This document shows positions 35,728 through 52,295 of a DNA stretch of 64,000 nt, one piece after another. The DNA comes from Latrodectus hesperus (Eukaryota > Arthropoda > Arachnida > Araneae > Theridiidae). Where the stretch lies: positions 28,882,295-28,946,294 of the forward strand of contig CM075853.1 of NCBI GenBank assembly GCA_037975125.1, read 5' to 3'. Both the position numbers and the translations under genes were made by a program. Below the pieces are notes generated by a model, which searched no databases, had not been told where the DNA came from, and was given only the letters and a program-made list of their open reading frames with translations. Each line of letters begins with the position of its first letter. Position 1 is the stretch's first letter.

Positions 35728-36915
35728 GTTATAGGGACACTCGTAGCGAGGGAGCCTGATGTAAATGTTTCGAGTTTCGATAAGAAATGCGTTTTGGAAC
35801 TCAGTTCAGTGTAAAATAAAAGCTATTCAAACTAATATAGACGTATTTCCGCCAGCTGTTTAATCGAACTATATAATCATTGTCATAAGTCTTTATTTTA
35901 AATTAAGTTTAGAATTTATTTATTTTTTTCTGTTGGGAAATTCTATTAAATTTATATATTTTTTTGCAATAATCTCATCAAGATACAACTGAGTATTATT
36001 TTGGAATAGTTGTTTTATGAAAATACTATATGTAAGTTTAAATTTTTAAAGCTCCCTCACGTGAAGATTATTAATTTCATAAGAATATGGTTTTAAAAAA
36101 GTTGATTGTAATTTTCAGTACTTTGAAAATTAGCAGCATGTAATAAGTTTTTAGAGTGTTGGTTAATGCGATTGTAATTGAAATTTAAAATTTATGAGTC
36201 AATTAAAATAGTTTAAAATTTTTTAAATTATTTTATCCAATGAAATGCGCAATGTGAATGATTTATGAATTGAAAACTTTTTGAATATTTCTAATTAATT
36301 CTGATAAGAAAGTACTTATATTTAAAACTAGAAAATGGCACGCAAATTTATAAAATTCTTTAAATCCTATTACCATCGAAAAATTTAATATATACGTTCT
36401 ATTGTATATTTTAACATTGAGACTTATGTACATATTTTTAAGAAATATATAATTTATAGCTTATAAGTTATGAACGCAATTATATAAGTATAAATTTTAT
36501 AAACGAGATTTAATCACATACACCTTACTTAAAAATTATAAAAATGTTCTTAAATTAATTCTATTTAATTCATTATTTTTATTTAATTTTTTTGATATAA
36601 TTTTTAATTTTTCTAATTTATTTTTCTTTAAGCAGCAATACATTTCGTTTTCTTTAGCAATGCATTTGATGAAATATAAAGGGAATAAATTCTTAATAAG
36701 TAAAAAAATAAATAAAAATTAAATTACGTTAAAATTATTTTTGATGAATAGGTTTAAAGGGGAAATATTTATAAACAGATATAAAAATATGATTGTTAAT
36801 ACAATGCAGATATTGGTAGTTAATACAATGCTACTATAATGTGATGATCCTAAATGTAAATTCACATTCATTTGATAAGATGCGATGCAACTAAGCGATT
36901 GTCATATATTTTAGT

Positions 36916-37202
36916 ATCGTGATTGACAACGCAAGAGGAAACGGCAGAGAATATCATTTACGAATGCGAGGCTCTTGCCCTCCCTAGATTAACTTCGTTA
37001 GGCATCATCCATACTAGAGAGTTACACCTAGACTCCATTAAAGGGTTATCAGACTTTATTAATAAAGTGGGTGACCCGAGCAACTGGAACTAGGAAACAT
37101 TGGGTTTGGAGATAATAGTACAAAATGCTGATAAAAGCAGAGGTGCCCAATATAATACAAACCCAACTCTAAAAGAAGAAGAAGATGATCGTGATTGACA
37201 AC
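36916..37202 (+). mobile_element. 5'-truncated LINE copy with 15-bp target duplication
   Basis: The insert 36931-37187 matches the last 160 or so coding bases of ORF2 (from QEETA to the stop), the 3' UTR and the GAA-repeat tail of the element at 1383-6362. It is flanked by a perfect 15-bp duplication, atcgtgattgacaac (36916-36930 and 37188-37202). Severe 5' truncation with a perfect flank is the signature of target-primed reverse transcription that stopped early. The flank and the low divergence point to a recent insertion. Confidence 0.95.
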
Positions 37203-37568
37203 AAGTTAATCAAAGTTTTATAGTGCTTTTTCGACAATCGTTTAAATGCATCACGTTGCATCGGTAATTGTGAATCTTCGCTAAAAGATGTCAAACAATG
37301 AGCTCCACGTGCATATGTTATTGGTTTGTGTGGTGAAACTAGCTGAGAATCTTATCTAAAACACTATCATCTCGTATTTAGAATGACAGGAAGCATTATC
37401 ATCTTGTTTGAGTGGTGATACTGATAGTAGTAGTATCACAGACTTCTTACGCGAGATTATCTGTTTCTGGATGTGCATCAATGTGTCTCTTTCTGTTAGT
37501 GTGAGTGGAAATTCTTCTTGTGATCCAGAAAAAATTACAACATGATGAAATAACAGTATAAATTGGGT

Positions 37569-38088
37569 GTGGTTGCAATGTCTTCCAAGTGAAATGATAC
37601 CTCTGGGGGAGGCAGGTCAAATATTGGTTGTCTTCTGCTGGGTCCCTGCTTCAGAGTCACGAAGACTCTACCAGGCTGCTTTTATCTAAGTGGTAGAGCC
37701 CAACTCAGGGCTAGGGACAGAAAAACATATTGGTGCAACAACTGTAACCTATTTAAGTCAAAAGGGTCCTTCATTCGTTTAACCAGATCAGCACGAAGGA
37801 CTTTGTTCTTAACTTCTCCGATAGATGGCACCACCAGGGGATTCACTCCCTCAATTTTGATATTGATCTGAATGGGGAGGAAATATTCTCCAGACCATTA
37901 AACCCATGGCAACTGCTCAACGACAGACCCCAGCACTTTCCATTCCACAGATTTAACGAGTACGTATAACGCATGTAGTCGGTAAGTCTTTGGCGGCATT
38001 GGGAATCGAACCCAACAGCTTCCGGATGGAATGAACCTTCGGAAGGTGGAGAGAACCTTCTGAACGCTAGGCTTCTACGGCCCACAGC
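37569..38088 (-). repeat. Long tRNA-like SINE, family 'E' (my label)
   Basis: On the minus strand a tRNA-like head starts near 38088 (ggccgtagaagcctagcgtt) with a B box gttgggttcgattccc near 38010. A body of about 450 bp follows with little AT bias, which stands out from the intron. It is unusually long for a tRNA SINE. The 3' limit is uncertain and no target duplication was found. Only one copy is in this window, so repeat status rests on the head and on composition. Confidence 0.5.
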
Positions 38089-38493
38089 AAATGCAAAATA
38101 CGAAAAGACTCATTGCATATCCGCCACTGGACTGTAATTATAGCATGATTTTAGTTTGGTAGCAGCTGAATTCCCTTCTAATATTTATGTTGTGGAACCA
38201 AAATTTTTTAAAGTAAGCGGGAAATAAATTCTGGGATAAAAGAGACAAGTGCTTGTATTCTCATGATAAATCTATTGAAATGAGTTGTACAATTATTTTA
38301 GAATAGTTTTGTGTTTATCTTTCTAAAAGAATAAAGTCAGATTCAGCATATATTTTTGTATGCTAATTATTTTACATGAAATGTGCTTAAGGCTTCGATA
38401 GTTTGGTGAGAAAAGGCACCCCTTTCATACACTAACAGGTTTGATGTTAGATTAAGAAAAGGTAGTCTGAAAGAATTATATACATTAAAAATT

Positions 38494-38794
38494 CTGTTGT
38501 TGTTTAGTAATGACGCTTGGACAAGCCAAGCTCGCTATGCTATGCGAATTAAGTCGATTGGGAGCGTCTTTCGTTTTAATCAGAGCACCATGAAGGTAAA
38601 GTACGACTTTGCTCTACACACATGCCATAGGGACCCGTTTATAGGGTAGGCAACCATTCACACCTCATTCATACAAGGAAAGGACAAAGACAGGATAGAT
38701 AGAGAAAGAAAGTACATCCATATCCGAATCGGGATTCGAACCCAGGACCTTCTTATCCGTAGTCAGGACGCTGACCACTAGACAAGTTGATCGA
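38494..38794 (-). repeat. tRNA(Arg)-derived SINE, family 'A', copy 3
   Basis: About 300 bp, collinear with copy 2 (27085-27389) throughout, including the 3' half and the CAA-repeat tail. The B box is gggattcgaaccc on the plus strand. A possible 8-bp duplication, taaaaatt, lies at both edges (38486-38493 and 38795-38802). Confidence 0.9.
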
Positions 38795-39130
38795 TAAAAA
38801 TTGTGTAAGAACCCATATCCCTCCACTTGTAGGGTATGGAGAAGAGGATACATAATCCTCGATATTTGATCTTTACTTAAAATATGTGACAAATAGTTAA
38901 CTACATTTAATGATTTTATATTGTCATGAATAGAAGTTGGAAACACAGTATCTCTATAAAGTTATTATTATAATATAATAAAAAATTTTTTATTTTTATT
39001 TTTAATATTATCACGAAAATTAATCAAAATCTGAAGTTTCAAAATGGAATCTGCGAAGGTAATTTTTTTTAGTTTTGATATCTTTTAATATAGGAATTGC
39101 TAGAAAAAATATTCATTTTCAATATCAGGA

Positions 39131-39285
39131 GGGAATATAGTAATTATTTAATTTTAAATATCACTTAAATTTAGTATGACTGCAGTTATAATGTATTATA
39201 TTTATTCGCAATTACTGAATTTATGAACTTAAGGATGCTTAAGTTCATTATTTTACTTATTTTTAAAGGAAATTAAAAAATATAT
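39131..39285 (+). repeat. Direct repeat, copy 2 (pair at 35574-35727)
   Basis: Same block as at 35574 with scattered substitutions. It is not preceded by a TA array here. The tRNA-His relic starts 270 bp further on. Confidence 0.85.
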
Positions 39286-39554
39286 TCTAAAAAGAGTTTC
39301 TTTTTTAAAAATAATTTTATTTGATTTGTTGGAGAACCTTTCTTGAAAGTCAGAATTTTTCAAAATAAATTAAATTATGTAGACCCTAATTTGTTACAAA
39401 ATCGTGATTACATTTTAACTGCTAAAATTTCTAACAGAATATTTTGTAAAGGAAAAATAAAAATTAAATTAAAACTTTTTAGAATTAAATTAAAAAATTT
39501 AAATTCTAAATTTTCTTCAATTTAGTTAGTAAAATCAAGTCTAAGGGAAAAATA

Positions 39555-39623
39555 TGCCGTGACCAGGATTCGAACCTGGGTTATAGCGGACACAACGTAT
39601 ACCAACCACTATACGATGACGGT
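39555..39623 (-). pseudogene. tRNA-His pseudogene
   Basis: The 3' half, including the whole T arm (ccaggttcgaatcctgg) and acceptor strand, matches the tRNA-His at 34501-34572. The 5' side has lost about three bases around the D arm and anticodon stem, the anticodon stem no longer pairs properly, and the acceptor 5' strand is mutated. Confidence 0.85.
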
Positions 39624-39893
39624 CACATTTGCAGAGTATTTCAGAACTAATTGTTAGATAAAAGTAATCCAAATCACTCATCATTTTGAAATAATTTAGA
39701 ATCTAATTTGTTACCAAATCAATCTCATCCATGTAGTACTTCTTTAACTTCTAAATAATAATTCTCCCAATAAAGAAATAGATAAAATATAGCTCATTAT
39801 TTTGAGAGTTTACAAAATAAAAAATATAAAAAATAATTCAATGTATATATAAATATTTTTATATTTTTGACTTATTTAAAAATATAGTTTGAA

Positions 39894-40174
39894 GCCCGGT
39901 GGCTTAGTGGCAGCGTTTCACGCTCCCATGACACAGGTCCGGGGTTCGATCCTCGGGCTGGGCAAGGTTGACTCAGCCTTTCATCCCTTCAGTGGGTCGA
40001 TTAACTGATTACCAAGCATGCTTGGGAACTAAACACTGGGTGTCTTACGTTAGGCTGATCACATAACTGGGACATATGCTTCGCATCCCAGGGCCATCGG
40101 TCATAAAAACAGTTATGGGCACTGTAGGCCTTGGCCATTATGGGCTGTCGTGCCATGGAGTTTAGTTTAGAAAT
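39894..40174 (+). repeat. tRNA-derived SINE, family 'B', intact copy with 12-bp target duplication
   Basis: 281 bp. The tRNA-like head (gcccggtggcttagtggcag, B box ggggttcgatcctcg) is followed by a body of about 210 bp and a short TTTAG-type tail. Flanked by a perfect 12-bp duplication, atatagtttgaa (39882-39893 and 40175-40186), which fixes both ends. It is the best-preserved copy of this family here. Relatives are at 20650-20996, 52146-52295 and 53632-53680. Confidence 0.93.
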
Positions 40175-41394
40175 ATATAGTTTGAACAATTTTGATTGTT
40201 TTAATGAACTTTAAAATATATCTCGTCTATTGAAAAAATTTTTTTCCACAGTAATTATTAAAAAATCATTAATTATATCATATATTAATAGTCTCTGTTT
40301 TCACGCAAGTAGGGTGAATTCTGTTTGCATGCAGATTGGTATTTTCAAATCCTTTGAGATTGGGTGGGTTAAAAATCGTCTATGTTTAGCTTGCTTTTTT
40401 TTATACATAAAAAGTACACATTTATAAACCCAGTTCAAAAATTTTACATGGACTAAAAATAATGCGATCACCTTGATGTTGCAGAGCAAATTTCTTATTT
40501 ATACTTTAAAAGAATTTGGTTTAAAGGCTTAAAAAAGTACGAATTGTAAACTTTTATCTCTTCTTCCTAAAGAGAAATATTTTTAATTCAATGACTTTCA
40601 CAAGCAATGTCTTTTCAACTTTGGAGAAGACGGCAAAAATATGAAAATGGGAAGAAAAGAATATAAGTTATACAACTATGGAAAATAATTCTAAATATAA
40701 GTAATAAAAAGAGTAGAAACAGCATCCAAGTAGAAAAATTCGAATGTTTATTTGTGTAAGCCAGTTAGAAGTAAAATTCATAATGGAGATTATTAGACAC
40801 AAAAATTGAAAAAATATTTTTCAAATAGGAACAAACAGTAAGTGGAAAATGAGGGAAAAATATGTTTAAAAAATGTTAAATCTGATGTAAAGTTTTGAAA
40901 AAGCACGTGTAAAGGATTCTTTATCGCTCGAACAATCCCTTGTCTTAGATACAGCAATATGTTTTACCAAATACTACAAAACCTCCCATGCAATACCACT
41001 TCACTGCAGATGAGATGGTCTCATTTATATGCGGAAGTTCCAGAAAGTTCTTAAGGAAATTGCAATTAGGATTAATGTTTCATGGAAAGAAGTTGTAAGA
41101 AGAGAGGGTTACATATATTTATTCACCGAGAAATGTGAACACACATGGAAAGTCTTTTTCCTGAATCTAATTTACAAAATCCAATTTTTTTTCTCAAATT
41201 TAATGATTTTTTTTTAGTTTATAGCGATTTTTAAATATGGACTTCGGAACATATTAGTTTGGTTCAAAATTCTCTAAGGTTATCCCTGAATATGCGGTTT
41301 TAATACTTGCATAATCACAAAGCGAAAGCGTTAGTTTTAGCAATAAGTATTCGATTCTTTCAAAATTAATTTTTCTCTTGTAAATGGGTGGGAT

Positions 41395-41563
<169 letters not shown>

Positions 41564-41762
41564 TGAGGGAACGAAAGTAACATGAAATGCAGTGAATCAT
41601 TTTTTTGGTAAAAAACCAATTGTTTTCATTTCCATTATTGATTTGAAAATTTAATACCTTTTTACTTATGTAAAGTATAAATAAACTTCTTGAAATAGTT
41701 CAATTGGGAAATTTTAGCCTCAGCTAGTTTAAGTTGCTCAAGTTTAAATGAAATACTCGAAA

Positions 41763-41862
<100 letters not shown>

Positions 41863-41982
41863 GGATTTTCAAAAAATCATTACACTTTTATATTTAAAAA
41901 ATAATTGCAATAAATGTTAGCAAAAATACATCGTTTATCAGATCATGTTACCGATTAAATTTTGCAAAATTCTTAAAGCTAA

Positions 41983-42190
41983 TCGAGGCTCCGTGGTATG
42001 AGATTGCTTTTTAGTATTGAAGGTCCTGAATTCGATCCTAGTAACTACTGAGTAATCGGAGATGGTTGTTGCATTACCATCTTTTGTAAGCACGTCAGAC
42101 GGGGTGAGTGCTTAAGAGTTTTCCCGGATTCCTCTTTCGACACGTGAATACCGCGAACTATCTATGAAAAGTCATCATAGGAAGAGATTA
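41983..42190 (+). repeat. tRNA-derived SINE, family 'D', copy 2
   Basis: Head with a gaattcgatccta B-box-like motif (near 42029), then gttgttgcatt, cacgtcaga, cctctttcgacacgtgaata and aaaagtcatcatagga in the same order as the copy at 25222-25437. Confidence 0.6.
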
Positions 42191-42608
42191 ACGTGGTGTA
42201 TATAAAAATGTCTTATGTCATTTTTATGCCCGTTATACGCTGTCTAAGCATATTATAGCCAAGGATGGGCACTTAAATTTTGAAATAAAAGCATTCTACA
42301 AACGACGGAAAAAAATCAATGGCTCAATAATTTTGTATGAAATAAAAGACACTGATTAATTTCCTATCACCTTTTCAAGTTACTCTGTAAAAAAGCACTT
42401 AAAAATCAGAATATTTAAGACTGAGATTTGAAGTGCATATAAATTTTGTTATTATCATAAGAAATCATCTAGAAGATTCACAGAGCTTCACTAAGTGCAT
42501 GAATTTCAGATAAACGATTGAAGTTCAAAGTACCACTATGAAGAAAACAAGCAAGTTGTTTCACTACACTGATAAGATACAAATTTTTATTTGACAGTAG
42601 TATTAAAT

Positions 42609-42682
42609 TATTTTTGAACTATCTATAACCGAGCAGTTACATCAATATTTTTGAACTATCTATAACCGAGCAGTTACATCAA
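42609..42682 (+). repeat. Tandem duplication of 37 bp
   Basis: Two identical 37-bp units (42609-42645, 42646-42682), each starting tatttttgaactatctataa. Identity suggests a recent slippage or repair event. Confidence 0.95.
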
Positions 42683-43459
42683 TAAAGTAGTTAAATTTAA
42701 TTTCTTTATTTTAAGAATCTCCTAAAGCAGGGAAATCTATTAAAACTAGGCAAAAAAAAAAGATTAGCCTTTTATTTAGAAATTGAAGGAATTCTTAATA
42801 TTTGACCAGCTTTTTCAATTATTAATTACTATTCTCCTATTTATCGATCTGTAATACAAAAATTGAGTTAATAATTACAATTTACCGCAAAAAGGTTCTA
42901 ATATAAATTCATTCAAATCTAAAGATTGAGAAGAGAAACTTTTTGCGTTTATCTTTACTGAACTTACTATGAACTTTTTAAGTATGATGATAAAATTACA
43001 TTTATAAGTTATAGAAACAAAATAGCAGAAAATTTCTGCAGTTTAGATTACTATCTCTGTCACTGATGATGAAGTGTTAATTTGATTTCTTATTAACTTT
43101 TCAGAAATCAAGCTAATATGAGAAGAATTAGCAATTTTAAAATAGAAAAACCCTTTTCTGTTGTCTTTTCATCAACACTTTCATTAAGTCGTTTGTTTCC
43201 TTTAAAATAAACTTTATTGCTAATATAAGCAAGAAGCATACACCAACAAAATGCATATTCGTGAACAGTAATTTCCTGATTTATTTCTTAACTGAATGGA
43301 GTGGACTAGAATAAATAGTATTACAATAAATTTTTAAAAACAAATGCCAGACATAATGTGGTCGATTAAGATTTCAAGATTTTGATTTCAGATGGTGTGA
43401 TCTATCTAGAAATTGTTTGATTCATGAAATTAAATTAGTTAATATTCTTTGTTTTTCAG

Positions 43460-43843
43460 GTAACGTTTCTGGTTGCGGCCGCAGTATTGGCAGATGCTGT
43501 TACTTCAGGAAGCACTTATCAATACGGTGTAGCTGGCTATCCCCATACGGCTTCTTACAAACCATTAGTTTCAAGTTCTCATAAGCCCACTACTCTTTAC
43601 GAAAATTATGGCTATGATGGATATGGATACAGTGGATACGGTGGTTATGGCTATGGCGGCTATGGTTATGGTGGCTATAGGCCATCTGCCTTCAAAAATT
43701 ACAGACCTTATTATGCCGTAGCATACAAACCTTATGGAAGTTATGGATCTGGCTATGTGTATGATCCCTATTACCATGGAAGTTACCATCATGGAATAGG
43801 ATATGTCAACGGCTATGATTATGATGATTGGGCCAAGCACTAA
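43460..43843 (+). CDS. Gene A, exon 2: glycine/tyrosine-rich secreted protein, probably cuticular
   Basis: Preceded by the acceptor gtttttcag and starting in phase 0 with GTA ACG TTT. With exon 1 (31938-31952) it gives a 132-residue protein. A signal peptide comes first (cleavage probably after ...AVLADA). A linker rich in Ser, Thr and Tyr follows, then Gly-Tyr repeats (YGYDGYGYSGYGGYGYGGYG, about residues 58-77), and then a Tyr/His-rich tail ending DYDDWAKH. Such composition is typical of low-complexity structural proteins of arthropod cuticle. No chitin-binding (Rebers-Riddiford) motif is visible. Candidate AATAAA signals lie at 44126 and 44190. A spidroin or antimicrobial glycine-rich peptide is less likely because there are no long iterated modules. 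There is no cysteine. Confidence 0.75.
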   Translation, partial: VTFLVAAAVLADAVTSGSTYQYGVAGYPHTASYKPLVSSSHKPTTLYENYGYDGYGYSGYGGYGYGGYGYGGYRPSAFKNYRPYYAVAYKPYGSYGSGYVYDPYYHGSYHHGIGYVNGYDYDDWAKH

Positions 43844-44189
43844 TTGAAACGAATGTCTAATTGATTAAATGAAAGTTGAAGTTAATGGGAGGTACAACTT
43901 GTGAATCAAAATATAAAAAAAACCTTAAGACTTTTTACAATGAAAAATGCATTTATAATATAAGTGATAAATAGTGGTAGAATTGCTTTCTTTTATTATA
44001 GTGTTTTGTATTTTAAGTTGAAAAAGTAGAAAAAGTTTCTTAAAACATGATACTATTTATATTAAAAAAGTTGATTTTTTTTCAGTTTATGAATGATTGC
44101 ATAGTTGATTTCCTCCATATAAAATAATAAATTTAGTATTTTTTGCATTATTTCATTATATTAATGATTATGATAATATCTGAATCATA

Positions 44190-44195
44190 AATAAA
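44190..44195 (+). terminator. Candidate poly(A) signal of gene A
   Basis: AATAAA about 345 bp after the stop codon. Another AATAAA is at 44126-44131. AT-rich context makes the choice uncertain. Confidence 0.35.
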
Positions 44196-48666
<4,471 letters not shown>

Positions 48667-48674
48667 TATAAAAG
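48667..48674 (+). promoter_or_regulatory. TATA box of gene B
   Basis: TATAAAAG, the same octamer as before gene A, lies 93 bp upstream of the ATG at 48760. Expected transcription start near 48697. Confidence 0.75.
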
Positions 48675-48759
48675 CTCACAACAAGCCTTAGTTTGCAACA
48701 TTCTGAGGATTAGTTTTGAATATTTCTCTTCTGAAATCTAAATCTAACTGGAATTTACT

Positions 48760-48771
48760 ATGATTTTCTTG
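48760..48771 (+). CDS. Gene B, coding micro-exon 1
   Basis: ATG plus three codons (MIFL) then the donor GTAAGT at 48772, phase 0. Joined to exon 2 at 54351 it yields the signal peptide MIFLVTIAVVVLLSTAEA. The arrangement copies that of gene A: TATA box, short leader, micro-exon, long intron, and exon 2 starting with Val-Thr. The join is inferred, not shown by transcripts. Confidence 0.72.
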
Positions 48772-49199
48772 GTAAGTAGTTTTTTGATCATAGTTTAAAT
48801 TCTATTCACATTATAATAAAAGCGAAAGTTCGTATAGATTAAAGCTTGTTCTTAAAATTAGATAACATTTATTTATTCTTATTTTCACTACTTAAAATAA
48901 TTTAATTATTATTATTATTTTTTTAACTTAAAATAATTTAATAATTTATCTTTTAATTTATAAAATACTATTAGAAATTTTGTAAAATTATTTCAGTTTT
49001 ATGTTAATTATCATAATAAAACTATTTTAATTTAATTAAATACTAACTCATCAGCAATTAAATATCAACTTATTATGAGGTAATATTTAATTCATGATAA
49101 CTTAATTCTTTATTTGGAGTTAATAGAGTTTGCATCATACCTAAGAAATAAATAATTCGTTTGTATTTATATCTGATTAGAAGTTTTTGATACTTTTTC

Positions 49200-49376
49200 A
49201 GCTCTGAATAAACATTTCAACAGTTCATGGGTTTGATTCCGACTTCGTGTTTCAATCAAATGTTTCTCATTCGTTTTTATAGAGATTCAAAATCTACTTT
49301 AATATATTGGTCCCGGTTTAATCAGTCCTCGTATAAGAAAGTGAACCTTGAACAATAAACAAATTAAACCTAATTA
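49200..49376 (+). repeat. tRNA-derived SINE, family 'C', copy 3
   Basis: B box catgggtttgattccgac (near 49226), then gagattcaaaatctact and cccggtttaatcagtcctcg, which match the copy at 25441-25630 in order and spacing. Confidence 0.6.
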
Positions 49377-52145
49377 TGAATATAGTTTACTTATAATAAA
49401 ATGTGATTAAGAATAAATAATGCGAATACTATGTTTAAGAGTTTTTAAATAAACTTTAGCTGAATTTAGAAAATAACTAAAAAATCGTTCAGAGATTTAA
49501 TTGTATTTTAATTAATTTAATAAAGTAAGTAACTAAGCATTACGAAGTAAGTGATATTTAATTTTTAATATACTTCTAATAAATTAAAAATCAAATGTTT
49601 GTTACTTTATTTTTATTTATATCGATATAAGGAGTAAAAGCAATTTTTTTCAACTTTAAAACATAAAAGAATTTATTTCAAACTTAAAATTTTATTTTTT
49701 AAATTAAACTGAATATTACGATAATTAGAATTCTAAAAACTAAACTATTTTTAAGTAATGTTTTTGATGTAGAAATAATAAGCATACAAAAAAGCGAAAG
49801 CAATAGTAAGGCTCACACATATGGTTAGTAAAGCTCTTATTAGTTTTCATAACTTTGATATAAAATAAAATTCTCAACGTGGAAGTACTTATACCTAAAT
49901 GCACAAAATTAAGATAAAATATTTTGTACTGGGTATATTTTGCAGAATTTGTAATTATAATTAAAAAGTGGAAACTGTAATGTATTTTTTCATACTGTTA
50001 ATATAAGATAAATAAAGCCATTTCTGATAAGTCTCATGCGAAAATAAAATTTCTAATGTAGATTTATTCAATATAAAAACAAGCAAGTAAAATAAATTAT
50101 TTTCGTATAAAGTATGCAGTGGTAAATAAGAGAAAATAGTAATAATTATTGTTTATCCACGCATTTTTTTTTTGATAAATTTCATGCAAACAAATAAAAC
50201 CATCAATAAAGTGACTTTCACATGTAAATATATACATGTAAAATAAAATTACCAATTGCCATGTAGTACTTGTAAACATCAGGAAAACTCTAAAACAATA
50301 ATATTCTTCATTATTGCTTTGAGTGATCAGCAAATCTCTACCTGTTTTTAATGTAAAATATTAAACAGTTATATTGTGATGAAAGGTACACGATACACAC
50401 ATAATTTTGCAACTCCAATTAGAATATGAGACTTGTCAGAAATATATATTTTTCCTAATATAAAACCTAATTCGGCGTTAATTATGCTACTAAATAAATT
50501 GTAAATAAAATACTCTTAAATAGTTCTTTTGTTTAGATGTTTTTCGTTATAATACAATCTGTAAAATAATGTTATTATTTCAACTGATAAATGACATCCC
50601 ATTAATCTTTCTAATTAAAATTTAAGTAATCATAAGATAGAACTATTATTTCATAGCTATTTACGGGTGAATAATTTGTTATTTCTATTACCAGATGCGT
50701 TTAAAATGATTTCAGAAAACGGCTAACTTTTTTTTTTGACTAAAATTACAAAATCGAGTACGGTTAATTTTCAAAAAATATTTTCTCTTAAAAAAAGTAA
50801 ACTTTTCATTTTATTGAAATAATCCTTTTTAAGAACAATGTGCTAAAAATGTGTAAGCAGTCTCTTATAGAAAATTTAGTCCTCAACAAAGAGGGAACAG
50901 AAAATTGAATAAAATGTCTTCGGTTAAGAATACAAATTTATAATTATCTTGAAAATTATGCTTTGATTTCTAAGAATATAACCTAAATATTGAATATTAT
51001 TCCTCAACAAATTGTTTTGAACTATTGGGGAATAAACCCAATACTAAAATGTATGCCATTATTTGATTTCCGAGAAATTTATAACAATGTCATGGGCTTC
51101 CAATAGATGGCGCTGTTGCATATAAATTGTTTCTAATTGCCATTTTATGATTTGAAATGATTGAATTCTGTAAAGAAAATATTATAAAAAAATGATGCCG
51201 CCTATTGTAAAGAAACCCTTATATCCTATTAATATTATTTTACAATTACTTAAAAAATACTTTATCGAAGCACAAACCTCACATACGTAAAATGAATTAT
51301 GAATTATTACGAAATAAACTTAGGTCAACAAAAATAAGTATTTTATTTAGGAAATTCATATTACATATTTAAAAGAATAACTGCGTAACTGAAGCAACGG
51401 AATTGGGTTCATTATCTAAATTTTTATTGGCAGTATATAATATATTTGCGATAAAAGAAGATTCCACGAAAGAGAATTAAATGCAATATCGGAAATTCGA
51501 TTCTTATAAAAACAAAGACATAACTGCTACTTTTAGCAATTTATATTTTTAGTGAAGATTTTAAACGATCGAGTTTTTACTCGCCAAAATAAAATTTGAG
51601 TAAACGTGAAAGAGAAAAGCATTTCATGCCACATTAAAAAATTTTACTACCCATTTTATTTTAGCTACGGTTTCTTAAAACTGTCGACCTCATTTTAAAA
51701 CTAAGAGCAGCTTAGGGAATAACAAATTTTATTTATTTTAAACTAGAAAATAATTTATTTTTTTGACTTAGGTGAGTTATGCTTCCAGTTTTTTTTAAAG
51801 TAACAGCGTTACATAAAATATTTACCTACCGAATTGGGTTCATTTGCATACATGAACAATAAATAAAAATAACACATCATAATGTTTTATATCATTAGTT
51901 AAGGATGAACTATTCTGGGATTTCGAAGGTAAATAAATTCTTATGAGTGAAATATGTTCTCCAAATATATTTTCTAATATTTTATTTAAAATTTTTTAAA
52001 TTTCAAATGACGAATTATTTAAAAGAATATGAATAAGCAAGCATAAAAAATGTGAACCCTGAAAAGTGTTTGATGCTTATTTAATTCAATAATTTAGAAA
52101 AGATTCTTTGCCTTTGTCTCAGTCACAAATTATAAAAACGAAACC

Positions 52146-52295
52146 CAATGGACAGCCAATATGGGCCTACAGTATTCATATTAGTTTTCGTAACTGTGGG
52201 TCCTAGGGTGCGAAGCATATGTACCCTGCCTGTTACCAGGTCAGCCTGTTAGACTGATCATCTAACGGGGTACCCATCATGCGAAAACCCTGGTA
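52146..52295 (-). repeat. SINE family 'B' fragment
   Basis: Plus-strand landmarks gggcctacagt and ggtgcgaagcatatgt recur from the 39894-40174 copy (there on the opposite strand). The tRNA head is missing. Confidence 0.65.

Noticed and set aside
35740..35900. LTR starting tgttatagggacactcg
   Set aside because: The start and an AATAAA-like motif are suggestive, but no matching end or target duplication was found.
43571..43840. Antisense Ile-rich frame opposite gene A exon 2
   Set aside because: A mirror of the Gly/Tyr codons, with no independent support.
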